Shown here in pieces: positions 50,335 to 60,944 of a DNA stretch of 64,000 nt. This stretch comes from Pyrocephalus nanus (lineage: Eukaryota > Chordata > Aves > Passeriformes > Tyrannidae), in the NCBI GenBank assembly GCA_038380795.1, contig CM076259.1, positions 24,968,977 to 25,032,976 of the forward strand, written 5' to 3'. Both the position numbers and the translations under genes were made by a program. The first letter of the stretch is position 1, and each line of letters opens with the position of its first letter. The notes below the pieces were generated by a model. The model had not been told where the DNA came from and made no database searches. It saw only the letters and a program-made list of their open reading frames with translations.

Positions 50335-51290
50335 ATGAAGATGTACACTGAGCCAGACTGAACATTCACCTACCCCAGCATCCCGGTTCAAATGGGAGCC
50401 AAAAGCAGATGCCCAGGGAATATCACAATAAGCAGAGGTATGTATGATACTTCCTGCTAGAATTCTGCTGCCCTTCAGCTGTTTATGGCTTGAGGGGAGC
50501 CTGAGCTGGAAGCAACTTCTACACATTTAAAAATCCTCAGCTGATTTCTCTTCTGTAAGCTTCTGTCCTTGAACTTGTAGAGCATTTTTGCTTTCACAAC
50601 ATCCTGAAGAAGGAGCTCCACAGCTTTACTGCACATGGTGTGACGAGACACCTCTTTTTGTTTGTTTTGAACCTGGCATCCAACAGTTTCATTTGACGCC
50701 TGCTGGTATCACATTATATTGGAAGAGACAGGGAACAACTGATCCCTTTCCACCATACCCTTCTTAACTGGGATATGATGGCTTCCTGTAAAATCACTGT
50801 TGGCTCAGTCCTTTTCACTTAGTCATTTGCTGTATGGAAGCTAATTCATGCTTTGGGTTACCCTTGCTGCTGTTCTCAGTGCTTTTTGAATTTTGCTTTA
50901 TTCTTACCGAGACTGGAGAACCAGAGCTGCACATGGAATTCAGGATACAGACTTACTTAGGTTTTATGCGATGGCATAATGATGCTCCCTGTCTTGTTCT
51001 CTACCTGTTCTGTTCTCTCAGCAATGAAAATAATACCTTGCATTTCATTTTCTTTTTCAGTGACACAAAGAACCAAGCTGGTGTTAGCATGAAGCAATAT
51101 ATCATAACTACAAGTTCTTGGCTTCCATGTTTGGTTCAGGACCTATCACTTATATGTGAAGTCAGAAATGTTCTTCCCTGTGTGCATCACCTTATCACTT
51201 TATTTAGATTGAATTTCTTATCAGTCTTGTGTAGTCCTTCTGGAATTTTTCATGGTCAGCCTTTATCTTTGCTATCTCAAATAACAAAAG
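50335..51290 (-). mobile_element. Ancient CR1-family LINE relic
   Basis: The plus strand follows, with many differences, the antisense of an old amniote CR1 known from turtle and crocodile genomes: GAGCCAGACTGAACATTCAC, CTTCTGTCCTTGAACTTGTA, CCACAGCTTTACTGCACATG, TTTGTTTGTTTTGAACCTGG, GAACCAGAGCTGCACATGGA. The 176-codon open frame at 50834-51364 is a chance frame through this relic. Its divergence is far greater than that of the avian CR1 copies elsewhere in the window. Confidence 0.75.
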
Positions 51291-54200
51291 TCCAATACAG
51301 GTTTGTGAATCTATCTTATAGGAATAATTTCTGTGATAATCTTGAAGCCTGTCTTAAACAGTGAAATTGCTTAAATGGTCAGAAGACCCCTGATGTTGGG
51401 AATATTGAGCCTGAGATGTGGGAAAGAGTTGTCTGTGACTGCACATAGTTGAATCCTGCTGTCTCCTGCTTGGCTCTGTTCCGCATTTCTTTTCTTTCTT
51501 TGTGTTTATCTTGTCTGTGAGCCCTTGCTGAGCTCTAGCCGTGGGGTTTGCAAATCTTTCTGCCACTTCTATGCACAGAATCGTTTTGAGCAAGGAGACA
51601 GCAGATTTCTCTGGAGGATAAATGTTATATGACAAACCCCTTGTCTTTTGGTCCTTGAAAAATTGTTAGTGTGCTAGTCCATCCCTCTGGTCATGATTAA
51701 AGTTGTGGTGATCTCTCCTGAGTAGTTTTGAATGTCTAGTTAACGACTCCTTCCAGTTCCCTTCCTGCCTGGTGCCTGTCTGTTCCTGGACCGAACTTGC
51801 TTCTAACCCCCAAGCAAGCTTCTACTTTTGACATGCCAGAGCGTATTCTCCCCATCCACCCATACCAGCAGCTGTACCCAGCCACTCATATCCTTCTCCT
51901 TCCTCACAATTGCTGCTTCCATCTTTTCCCATGTTTGCTGCTTGCCTTCTCAGGTGCTTTTCTTTCCTCAGTGCTCCCTCTGTGTGTTCCCCAGGTTCAC
52001 ATGTACACCCCAGCACCTTCACGCAAAATCCTTCATGTTGTCTCTGCCTTCAGTTTCTGCTTGGTGTGGACCCTCCACCTACGTGTCCTGGCTTCTTCTG
52101 CCTTTCTCTCTTTCACTCCACACTGCTTTTGCTTTTATTTAAGCACTTTTAATGACACCTTTTTTTCATCCCTTCTCCCAGATCTCTGCATTCTCCGCAG
52201 AGCAACTTTTTCTTCTCTGATCATCTTTGCTTTTCAGTGAGGAACAGCAGAACCAACACCTGTTGCTTTCCAAGTGACTCTGTGCCCCATCACTCCAAGA
52301 GCTATCGTTTCACACACGAATGTGTGTGTTTGTGCACACTTGTGTGTTCTGGAGAAAAAAAAGCATCAAAAGCAAGTAGGGGGAGAGGGGGTGGTGGTGG
52401 ATGGGGATCTTGCATTAATTTGCTAAGAATGCATTAAGCAAATGGGTGGGTGAGAGATGTAACTTCTGTAACATCAACTACTCTCTCAGGTAGAAGCCTG
52501 CACAGATTAGAAGCGAGACACCAGCTCTGTCATTATCCCCCTGAGCTGCAGCACCAAGCAGCTCCCTGTGGGAACAAGAACTGGCTGCACTGCAGGGGAT
52601 GGGCTGCTGGCAGTGGCAGTGAAGGAGCAGGACTTCTGCGCAGTCATCCCTCTCTCAGGGACCTTGAAGGGCAGGTTGGCTGTGGGGAGGCCAGAAGGAG
52701 CAGCTGGAGAGAGGGGAGCAGGAGCTGCTGACAGAACTGGGCTGTGAGGACTTGGTGGAGAGCAGTGGTTAGCAGAGGAGCCTGCTCTGAAGGGACAGAA
52801 GAAGTGGCATCAAAGAGCTCTGCAGTAAGCTGAGAAAAAAGCAGCCTTAGCTGGCCCAACTTTATGCTTGTGCTTGTGTATCTGAAAGTGGACAGAGTCT
52901 GAGCTCTCTGAGCTTCTTAAGCCTGAGTTATTCCAGCCCAGTGACTCAATTTATTTCTGTCTCTACTCCTAACATTTCTCTTTCAGGTGGCTGCTGCCTG
53001 GTTTTGGGTGGGGCTGTGGGCTGGGGCAACTCATGTTTTCAACCTCTTATCGGCGTCAGTATGATGTTCTGCTTTTCTTTTCTGTCATACGGCAACCCGC
53101 TCCCCTCCCCTTCTTCCCCTCCCTCTGCCGGCTCCCAGAGGAGGCGACAGACGGTCCTGTAATTTGGTTCCATTCGCTCGACTGGAGCAACACCTGCCCC
53201 CCTCTCTGGGGACAGGAGGGTCTCATCCCAAACCGTGCAAGGAGCCAAGGATGAATCTGAAGCTCACATGCAAATAGAGCCCAGGATAAAACAACACGGC
53301 CATTCTGGGCAGGAAAGGCAAAATCCGTCACCAGGGGAAGAGGCAGGAAAAACGAAATCAGCTCTGAAGAAATAAATAAGAAGCGCCGGGAGATTGCCTT
53401 TTCCTTTTGGGTCGGTTGCTATTGCAGTTATTGATCTGTCCCACCCTGGAGAATAAACTGAGAGTACTGAAAAATAATGCCTAATATCAGAACACATCTA
53501 TTCACCCTAAAAGAACTGGGTTAATTGGGTTACAGGATGGCTAGATGGATAGATATGTGAATAGATAGATAGAATGTTGATGGTATTTCTTCACAGCTAT
53601 ATAATGGAAAAGGTCCATTTCTTTGTTGAGTTTCGTATACCATATCCTCTTCAGCTCCCTACCCCCCCACCTCTCTCTCATACACACAAAAATACTCTTT
53701 GCTAGAAATACAGCAAATATATCAAATCACATCCAAGACCCTCAGAACATATCTGCTGTAAGTGTCAGGGGTAATATCCTATCTCACCCACTTTTTAACA
53801 CAAGCAATAAGACACTACCCTGTGGCTGGGGAGCAGAGTGATACTGAATGCACAAAGTACCATGCACTTTGCTGGTGAGTGACTGTCTATGGCTAGAAAG
53901 TCTTTGTTTTCTATGTGCATATGTAATAGCAGCATAAATGCAAGCCCATACTTTGGAATATTTTGTGCTTAGGTGTTTCAATGTCTTAGGAAAATGTATG
54001 ATACTCAGATACAGTCCCCCCTTAGCTGTACAGTACTATGGAAATCAGTATGTTCATTTGTAGAAGTTACTTTTGGCTTACTGTCTGTCCTCATTTGCTG
54101 GATCAGGATCTGTTTCCAGGGTTTAGATGAATGCATTAGATGCCCTAAAAATACCAGTGTGAATGTGTATTTTACTCCATGTCCTTGTGAGTCCATATAG

Positions 54201-56704
54201 GTATGACAATGTGTCTTAATAGGTGTTATCACCTCATGTTAAAGGTGCACTGGATATCCCTTGTACTGGGATATTCTAGATCTATACACTGGAATTACTT
54301 TTCTTTGTGAATTCTGGATGTTTCCATGCAATGTTTTATGTATTGGATCGAGTCAGGCCTAAAGTACCTCTATTAGGCTCAGCTAACCGTCCAGAAGTAG
54401 CACTCTGCCTTCTCTGTCTTTGAATGCACTTTCTTTCATGGTTTGTAGGATGACCTCCTCTTTAGTTGTGAAAGAAAGGTATCTGAATGTAGTTTAAAAA
54501 GTAGGAAATATTAACTGTGTCTCTTCCCTGCCAGTTGCTGGATTGGCCACATATGATATAAACTTCCACTGAGCAGTTCCATCCCATTCTTCCTACAGCA
54601 TTGTCATTCAAGGTCATTCATTCCTTTATTGTTGAGGGAACCATAGACATAGGCAAAGTAACTTTGATTATATAATTAGACTTTATTGCTATCTAACCCA
54701 GACTTGCAGTGAGGTGGAGTTAAAGTTGTTTACCCATTCTTCATAAATACAGACTTTTGAGCACTTAGCCATGCAGCTTTTGAATTATATCGGTCTTGTA
54801 TCAAGTACATACTACTCAGCTCTTTCCCGAGAATAAAGAAAGGGGTGGGATGGCAAAGCAAAACCTACATTCTGTTTTCAACAGTTACCAACTGCTAGAT
54901 GACTACGAATTTCCTTCTTGGTGCCAGCAGGAAAAAAAAGAAGTGGTTGGGATGATGTTATGGTGGTAAGGGATATAAACAAAGTTGTGAGAGTATGGAA
55001 GTGAAACAGGACTTGTAGTGAGAAGCAATTTCTTCATATAAACCTTGGGAAGAAAAGGAGACAGCTTCAGGTCAGGTGCCCTGACTCTTCTGCAGGTTAA
55101 ACTTGAACCTTGGCCCTGTAGATACCATCAAAAGCAAAGCCCTTCCTGCCCTCTTTCTGAGTGCAAGCAGGCTCTCTATTGTTTCAGGGGGTGGTAGAAA
55201 TGTAATGGCCAGAAAGATTTTCTTACTTCCAAACCTGAGCTGTTCCCACACATCTCCACGTGTCGCACTTCTGTGCTCTCAACACAGGGGCCTCATTTGC
55301 TTCTCACTTGGGCATCTCATGGTTGGGATCTTGAGACCCTGGGCTAGTAACTGCTGCTTGATCCACAAAGCACCTTCACTGCATGGACCTTGCTTGAGCA
55401 TTATCTCAGTCTATGCCCCTGACACGTATGCAGGACCCCCAGAGGGGAAAGTGAGGCCAGGGGGAATGGGGGGTTCACACCTACTTATCCCATAACCAGT
55501 GTGCTTGAATCAACTGCCAGTGACTGCAGCCACAATACTTCACAGTCAGGCATTGCAGAGCACTCTCTTCCCTAAAACGTGCATTCCCCACTGTTGAGAA
55601 GGAAATATTATGGTTATCTTTTTATTAACTAAGTCCTTCCAAATGCTAGTAGCACAAAGGGTTGCTGGATATATAATATTGCTCAGGCAATTGCCATCAA
55701 ACTCAACACAGTGCCAGATATTGAACCTAAGAAACAAGCCTGTCCCAAAGGAAACCAGTTCCAAACCTGGTGGAGTTATTTCAGCCCCAAAAGATGCAGG
55801 ATTTAAAAGCTGTGCATTGAACTACCAAACCAATGTGTGCTCCCTTGGGACATGGCAAGCATGCCACTTGGTAGAAAGTGGAATTAGCAGCCTCTCTGAC
55901 AGGATTTCTGCATGGAGCTTTTCAGCTGGTCAAGACCACACTTAATTAAACTGCTGTGCAAAGTGTCAGCCATAAAAATGGGAGGGGGGAGGGTTTTGTC
56001 ACTCCAGCAAGTAACAATGGATGATGCAGCCACCAGAGTCAATGGCAGTATTCAAACTAAAGGTAAAATTAACCCCTTGTGGAAAACAAGAAAAGGATTT
56101 AATAAATGGGGTGGTATAGAAGTCTCACATTACTCAGGTAATAACCTGTCTGTCACTGAGTCTGTATCTGTTCTGTGTTTCAAATGACAAGGTTTGTCAT
56201 TTGAAGCCTTATAGAAAAGAGTGTGGTTGAGGTTTTCTAAAGTAGGGAAAGGGCTCAAGATTTTTCCTTGGTTTCAGGAGTATTGGACCTGGCCAGAGAG
56301 GGATCAAAGATGAATTTAAATAAACAAAAGAAAATCCAGTGCGTTCAGGCAGGATGAAGCACATACATTTGGGTGGCAAAGGGCAAGGTGGCAAAACAGG
56401 TGCTTGCAAGCAACAGATTGGATTGTACAGCCTGAACTTTGAAATGTATGGCCAGATGCCAGTCAAGACATGACTGGGAGAAAGTGACAGCAAGGGTCCT
56501 GTGTCTCCTCTGCATTTTGGGCAGGGCAGGCAGCTGAGAGCGGCTGGAGCAAGGGAGCTGTGGGGGAACGACTGCAGTTCCAGCCTCCCTAGGAAGACAC
56601 AGGTAACCTGTTGAAGCTTTCCCACGCACGACTTGAGAAGCCTGTGCAGTCTTAATTCGTAAGGGCACCACATCTCTGTCTTACAGAAAGACCAACGGGA
56701 AAAA
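51291..56704. other. Intergenic sequence downstream of NHLH2
   Basis: It contains pyrimidine-rich DNA at 51.8-52.2 kb, motif-rich repeat-free stretches at 52400-52445 and 53040-53480 (an octamer ATGCAAAT at 53268-53275), and a short GATA-type repeat at 53543-53574. No gene is supported. Confidence 0.55.
53543..53574. repeat. Imperfect (GATA)n microsatellite
   Basis: Interrupted GATA/GATG units (for example ATAGATAGATAGA at its right end). Confidence 0.8.
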
Positions 56705-57897
56705 TAATTAGGAAAAAACAGCTTTTATTTGATACTTTTATTTATATGCAAAACAGCTCACCATTCATGAGAGATATGAAAAACGCATCAGATAGAAACC
56801 AGATTTATCTATTTTCACTACAAAATATTGCATTATATAAAGCAACAGAGACACACAAAAAAACCCTGAAAAAGACTAAAATCTTTGGATAGCAGATGTG
56901 TTTTTTCTTTTTCTCTTTTGTCCCTAGAATGCGCTTCTTGTTTTAAGAGATTCACAGCAAAGAACATGAAACATTTTCAGGTTATAGATTTTTTTTTTTG
57001 GTTGTCACAAAGGAAAGCAGTCCTGGATTTACTTTTCTTTCTTTTTTTTTCTTTTTTTTTTTTAGGAAAAAATGTCCTTTCCTAAAAATATACCACACAC
57101 ATACACGCCCACGCTCACTCCCACACACATGCATGTATACACACACGCACATATACACTCACAAAGAAACTACTTCCCTTATAAACGATTTGCAAAGTAC
57201 TTTTCAGACAGAACTATAGATCAGAATAACAACAAATTTTTTTAAAAAAACTCTTCTAGTTAAGTGCTAGTGGTTGTCGATCCCACACAAGAAAAGAAAG
57301 AAAAAAGGTCAAGAACAAATGCCTTGATATATATAAAATATACTTATAAACAGGAAGAGAGGGAAGGTTTGTGGTACACAAGTGCAATATAATTGGAGGG
57401 GAAAAAATAAATTAAAAAGAAAACAAAATGACCACTGTATTGATCCCAACAAACACTCATAAAGTCAAACATAATATTCCACAGGAGAAAGTGTAAACAC
57501 CCGACTATAGAAACCAATTGGCACGAAGTATCCAAAGTAAAATTGCCACCACTCTGAAAAATAAATAAATCTTAAAAAAAATAAATTGTCAACTCCTTCT
57601 ACCATAAATAAAAAATAGTTATTTTTAACTGCACCCATGGGTCACACGTTTAAGGTCACAAGTAGATGTTTTTGGATATATATAAAGGGGCACTTGACAG
57701 CCTGAAGAAACAATCCGGTTTTACACTTCTCTTCGAAAAGCGGGCTCTGGGCCGGGCGGGAGCCCCCCCAGGGAGGGAGGGCAGGCAGCGGGGACCCCCC
57801 CGTCCCACCGCCCGCCCCGGGGAAGGCGCTGCCCGCCGCGGCCGGACCCGGGGCGGCGGGTGGGGGGTGTCCCGGGGCTCCGGGCGCCCGCCCGGCT
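56705..57897 (-). other. NHLH2: NHLH2 3' UTR candidate with poly(A) signals
   Basis: AT-rich sequence immediately 3' of the NHLH2 stop codon. Two AATAAA signals on the minus strand lie at 56729-56724 and 56742-56737, which would give a ~1.2-kb 3' UTR. It includes T-rich runs near 56991-57063 and a CA-rich simple tract at 57091-57165. The true cleavage site cannot be read from sequence alone. Confidence 0.6.
57091..57165. repeat. CA-rich simple-sequence tract
   Basis: Interrupted CACACA/CATACA units inside the NHLH2 3' UTR region. Confidence 0.85.
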
Positions 57898-58323
57898 CTA
57901 CACGTCCAGCACGTGGTTGAGATAGGAGATGTAGCAGATGGCGAGGCGCAGGATCTCGATCTTGGAGAGCTTCTTGTCGGGGGGCAGGGTGGGTAGCAGC
58001 TTGCGCAGCTCGGCGAAGGCCAGGTTGAAGGCCTCCACGCGGATCCGCTCACGCGTGGCGTGGGCCGAGCGGTACTTGGCCGTGGCGCGGCGCCGCCGCC
58101 GCTTCTCCTCCCGGCTCAGCGGCGGCGGGTGCAGCCCCGGCCGGCCCCCGACCCGGCCCTCCCCGCCGCCGCCCCGGCCCTCGCCGCCGCCGCCCTCGGC
58201 GGGCTCCGGGTCGGACACGCAGCAGCTGAGAGCCTGAGCGTCCGCGCCGCCCAGGGACTCCGGGTCGGAGGGCGCCGAGGAGGGGTGGTCGGAGTCGGCG
58301 GCTTGGTCCGGGCTAAGCATCAT
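57898..58323 (-). CDS. NHLH2: NHLH2 (HEN2/NSCL2), neuronal bHLH transcription factor
   Basis: A nuclear class II bHLH factor that dimerises, binds E-boxes (CANNTG) and acts in developing neurons and in hypothalamic control of energy balance and fertility. The frame gives 141 residues. The first 28 begin [14 protein letters not shown] and are near-identical to mammalian NHLH2. Next come a Gly/Glu-rich linker (about 42-62) and the bHLH: basic region about 74-96 ([19 protein letters not shown], with Glu92 and Arg93 as the E-box-reading pair), helix 1 to ~110, loop PTLPPDKK, helix 2 to the end at LNHVLDV. NHLH1 shares the bHLH but has a different N-terminus. The start is the first of two adjacent ATGs. 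Human protein is 135 residues; the extra length is in the glycine linker. The frame stays open 39 codons upstream, but that segment is probably intron. Confidence 0.97.
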   Translation of the reverse strand: MMLSPDQAADSDHPSSAPSDPESLGGADAQALSCCVSDPEPAEGGGGEGRGGGGEGRVGGRPGLHPPPLSREEKRRRRRATAKYRSAHATRERIRVEAFNLAFAELRKLLPTLPPDKKLSKIEILRLAICYISYLNHVLDV

Positions 58324-59177
58324 CTTGGAGGGGGCGGAGGAGCCTTCCCGGGACAGAGAAAGCGGAGAGAGCGGGTCAGGGCACCGGGGATACAGGGGCA
58401 AGGCATGGGGCAGGGACACGGGCAGGGACACGAAGGACATGCCGGTCCCTGCGCCTTGCCCTCGGCGCCGGTACAGCCGGAGGGAGAGCCGAGCCGGCAG
58501 CGGGAGGGCGGGTGGCGGCTCCTTCAGGGAGTACTAACGGGAGCAATATCAGGGTAAACGATGCCCCCTCATTTAACCATCTCCTTTCTAGAGTTTGACT
58601 GCAGCTTCAGCGGAATATACTCCCTGCCGTTATTCCGGGCGCTTGCTTGGGTGTAGGAACAGGCCCGGAAAGCAATAAAAGAATTTTTTTTTTTTTTTTC
58701 AAACAAGCTAATATCCAGTGGCTCAATATTATGTCGATTTCCCGACCCCCGCGCCCAATTTTAAGAGTCTTTTCTGGCCTGCCAATTTCTGCTTAACCAT
58801 TTTTCTTTCGGTAACGCTCTATGAGATCCAGGCTACAGACATGATGCTTTTAAATACACAGATCAAGGTTCCCCATACATAACAAGGCCAGTGGGGAGAT
58901 TTATTTCTCCAATCCCTACAGGATCTGATGTATCTGCTGGGTTCTCCCCTCCGCTCTTTTCTCTGCACTCCTGTTTTCTTTTTCTTTCCTTCCCTGGGGC
59001 TAATTGTGCATATAGCGATTTGCCAGTTACCAAACGGGGATGTTGGGAGAGTCTCCGTTTTCTAAGCATGGGATTCAAAAAGAAACAAAACCCCACTGCT
59101 GCTGCTGAACTTTTCCATCCCTTTAAATTTTCCCTCCTCTCCCCACCCTGCGTGAAAAGGAGGGGGTGGGGGGAGGC

Positions 59178-59198
59178 TAAATAAATAAATAAATAAAT
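59178..59198. repeat. (TAAA)5 microsatellite
   Basis: A perfect tetranucleotide run upstream of NHLH2. Confidence 0.95.
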
Positions 59199-59525
59199 GA
59201 GAACGTGCCTTTCAAAAGAAAATTGAATCGTATCTTCTTGCGGCCTCACAGAGCACCATCTGTCATGTAGACAGCAATACAAATCCGAGCGCGTCCGTGG
59301 ACATGCCGGCATGTAATAAAACAATACATCAGGCAACTAGTGAATAACCTTGAACACAAATGTGTGCGTGTGTCTCTGTGTATGTGTGTGTGTTTACGGC
59401 TGGGGTGTCGAGTGAGGTGGGGAGCGAGACCGAGGGAGGAGGGAACATCGCGTCCTTCCCCGAAGTCAAGTATTTCCACATAAGTTTCCAGGGAAAGTCC
59501 CACTCGGCCCTTAGACCCGGTTGGG

Positions 59526-59567
<42 letters not shown>
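59526..59567. repeat. (TAA)14 microsatellite
   Basis: A perfect 42-bp trinucleotide run in the probable NHLH2 leader intron. It creates spurious Asn or Tyr runs in open frames. Confidence 0.97.
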
Positions 59568-59568
<1 letters not shown>

Positions 59569-60222
59569 GGGCAGGACGAATTCTTCCCAGGCAAGGCTAG
59601 AGCCAAGCCTCCCCCACGGGACAAGAAGCTGGGCACGCGTGGTGGGCCAGCGGAGCTCCAACGGGGGCCGGGGCTCGGCACTCCCCGGGGTGTGCAGGGG
59701 GCCAGCACTGGGGAGGGGGAGAGGAGAGCTCTTCCTTCCCTGGGAAAGGGCCGTCTCTTGCCAGGGCCGTCGGAAACGCTTCCTCTTCGATTTTTAATAA
59801 GGAGCGTTATTCAGGCCCACAAGGCAGGGTAGGAAAAAAACCCGACTAGCGCGCAGGTCAGGTATCAACGATCTCGTGGGGCAAAAAGATACATAAGAAA
59901 GGTTTAAAATCACCTTTCAACTGGGATTCAAGCGAGGGGGCTCATGCTAAAGCACACTAGAGAGGGAGGCTTTGCAGCGCGTTGTACGAAAATGGGCAAT
60001 TAAAGAGGTGCTTCCTGAAGAAAGTTGCTTAGAGGTTTTTCTGCGGTGTGAGTTGAATTTTTCCCTTTGGTTTGGGTTTTTATCCGTACAGTGTGTTTTA
60101 GTGAGCTGATCCGGAAAGAGGCTTTTTGTCCCCCTCTCTATTTCTTTTTTTTCTTTTTGTTATTACAGTAAACCAATAGCCCTTGCTACCTGCAAAAGGG
60201 AGATATTGTTAAGGCTGCTTAC

Positions 60223-60860
60223 CTCGGTGGAGTCGTTTGGACAGCCTTTCTCTCCAGGTCCCCTCGCCCCCTCGGCGATTCCTTTACAGTTCAAATGACC
60301 CTCCGGGAGCGGAGCATGGAAAAATTAAAAAATCAAAATCAAATCAAATGAATTACGAGCGGAAAAGTGTCCTGCTCGGATGGGGAAAGGCAGATCTCAT
60401 CCCTTGCCGCGGCCTTCAGCGCTCCAGAGATAAGAGATGTTATCGCCGTGCTTGTTTGCGGAGTATGAATAACAACTTAAGTTACTTACGATGCATCAGG
60501 GGAGGAAAAAGCGTTTCCCCCATCAAAGTCCTCCTCTGCCCGTTTATTCGGGGCAGCGGGATGCAGCGCGCCGGCGGCTGCGCCCAGTCGGTTTTACAGG
60601 GGAAAAAGTGCCGTCTCCCCCGCTTTTCCTCCTCCTCTTCCCCGGTCGCGATAAATAACAAAAGGGATGCTGCGACAGCACCGGCACTGTCCGGGATTCT
60701 TCCTCGTCTCCTGCCCCCTCGGCCTTTCGTCGCCCGCGGCGGCCGCGCCGCTGCCGGGCCGGGCCGGACGCGGAGCCCGGGGCGCGGAGCCCGGCGCGGC
60801 GCTGCCGCTTTGTTCCGCCGCGGCCCGGAGAGCAGGCACGCCGCGGGTCGGGGTAACAAT
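60223..60860 (-). promoter_or_regulatory. NHLH2: NHLH2 leader exon(s) and CpG-island promoter candidate
   Basis: CpG density is high from about 60530 to 60860. Two good minus-strand donors lie at its downstream edge: GAG|GTAAGC at 60223/60222 and ATC|GTAAGT at 60490/60489. This fits one or two alternative non-coding first exons spliced to the acceptor at 58344, the arrangement known for mammalian NHLH2. No TATA box was recognised and the transcription start is not fixed. Confidence 0.45.
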
Positions 60861-60898
60861 GCGTCGCTCCCTCCTTTCTTCTCTATTCTCTTTCTTTT

Positions 60899-60900
<2 letters not shown>

Positions 60901-60939
<39 letters not shown>
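60901..60939. repeat. Poly-T tract (39)
   Basis: A perfect T39 run at the upstream edge of the CpG island. It shows no SINE or LINE body beside it, so it looks like homopolymer expansion rather than a retrotransposon tail. Confidence 0.95.

Positions 60940-60944
<5 letters not shown>

Larger units (their letters stand above)
58344..60222 (-). other. NHLH2: NHLH2 5' UTR intron (candidate) and flanking sequence
   Basis: On the minus strand a strong acceptor (branch-like CCTGACC, a long pyrimidine tract, then GGGAAG|G) ends at 58344, leaving 20 nt before the ATG. A strong donor GAG|GTAAGC lies at 60223/60222. The intron holds a (TAAA)n tract at 59178-59198, TG-rich sequence at 59354-59394 and (TAA)14 at 59526-59567. 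No other coding sequence is seen. Confidence 0.5.

Noticed and set aside
50834..51364. 176-codon frame with hydrophobic segments
   Set aside because: It lies mostly in the antisense of an ancient CR1 relic. The hydrophobicity follows from T-rich DNA.
58324..58440. In-frame 39-residue N-terminal extension of NHLH2 with its own ATG
   Set aside because: Known NHLH2 proteins start at MMLSPDQ, and a strong splice acceptor ending at 58344 would remove this ATG from mature mRNA.
60237..60941. 234-codon plus-strand frame ending in a Phe run
   Set aside because: It is GC-rich island sequence followed by poly-T, with no domain, and is antisense to the NHLH2 leader region.
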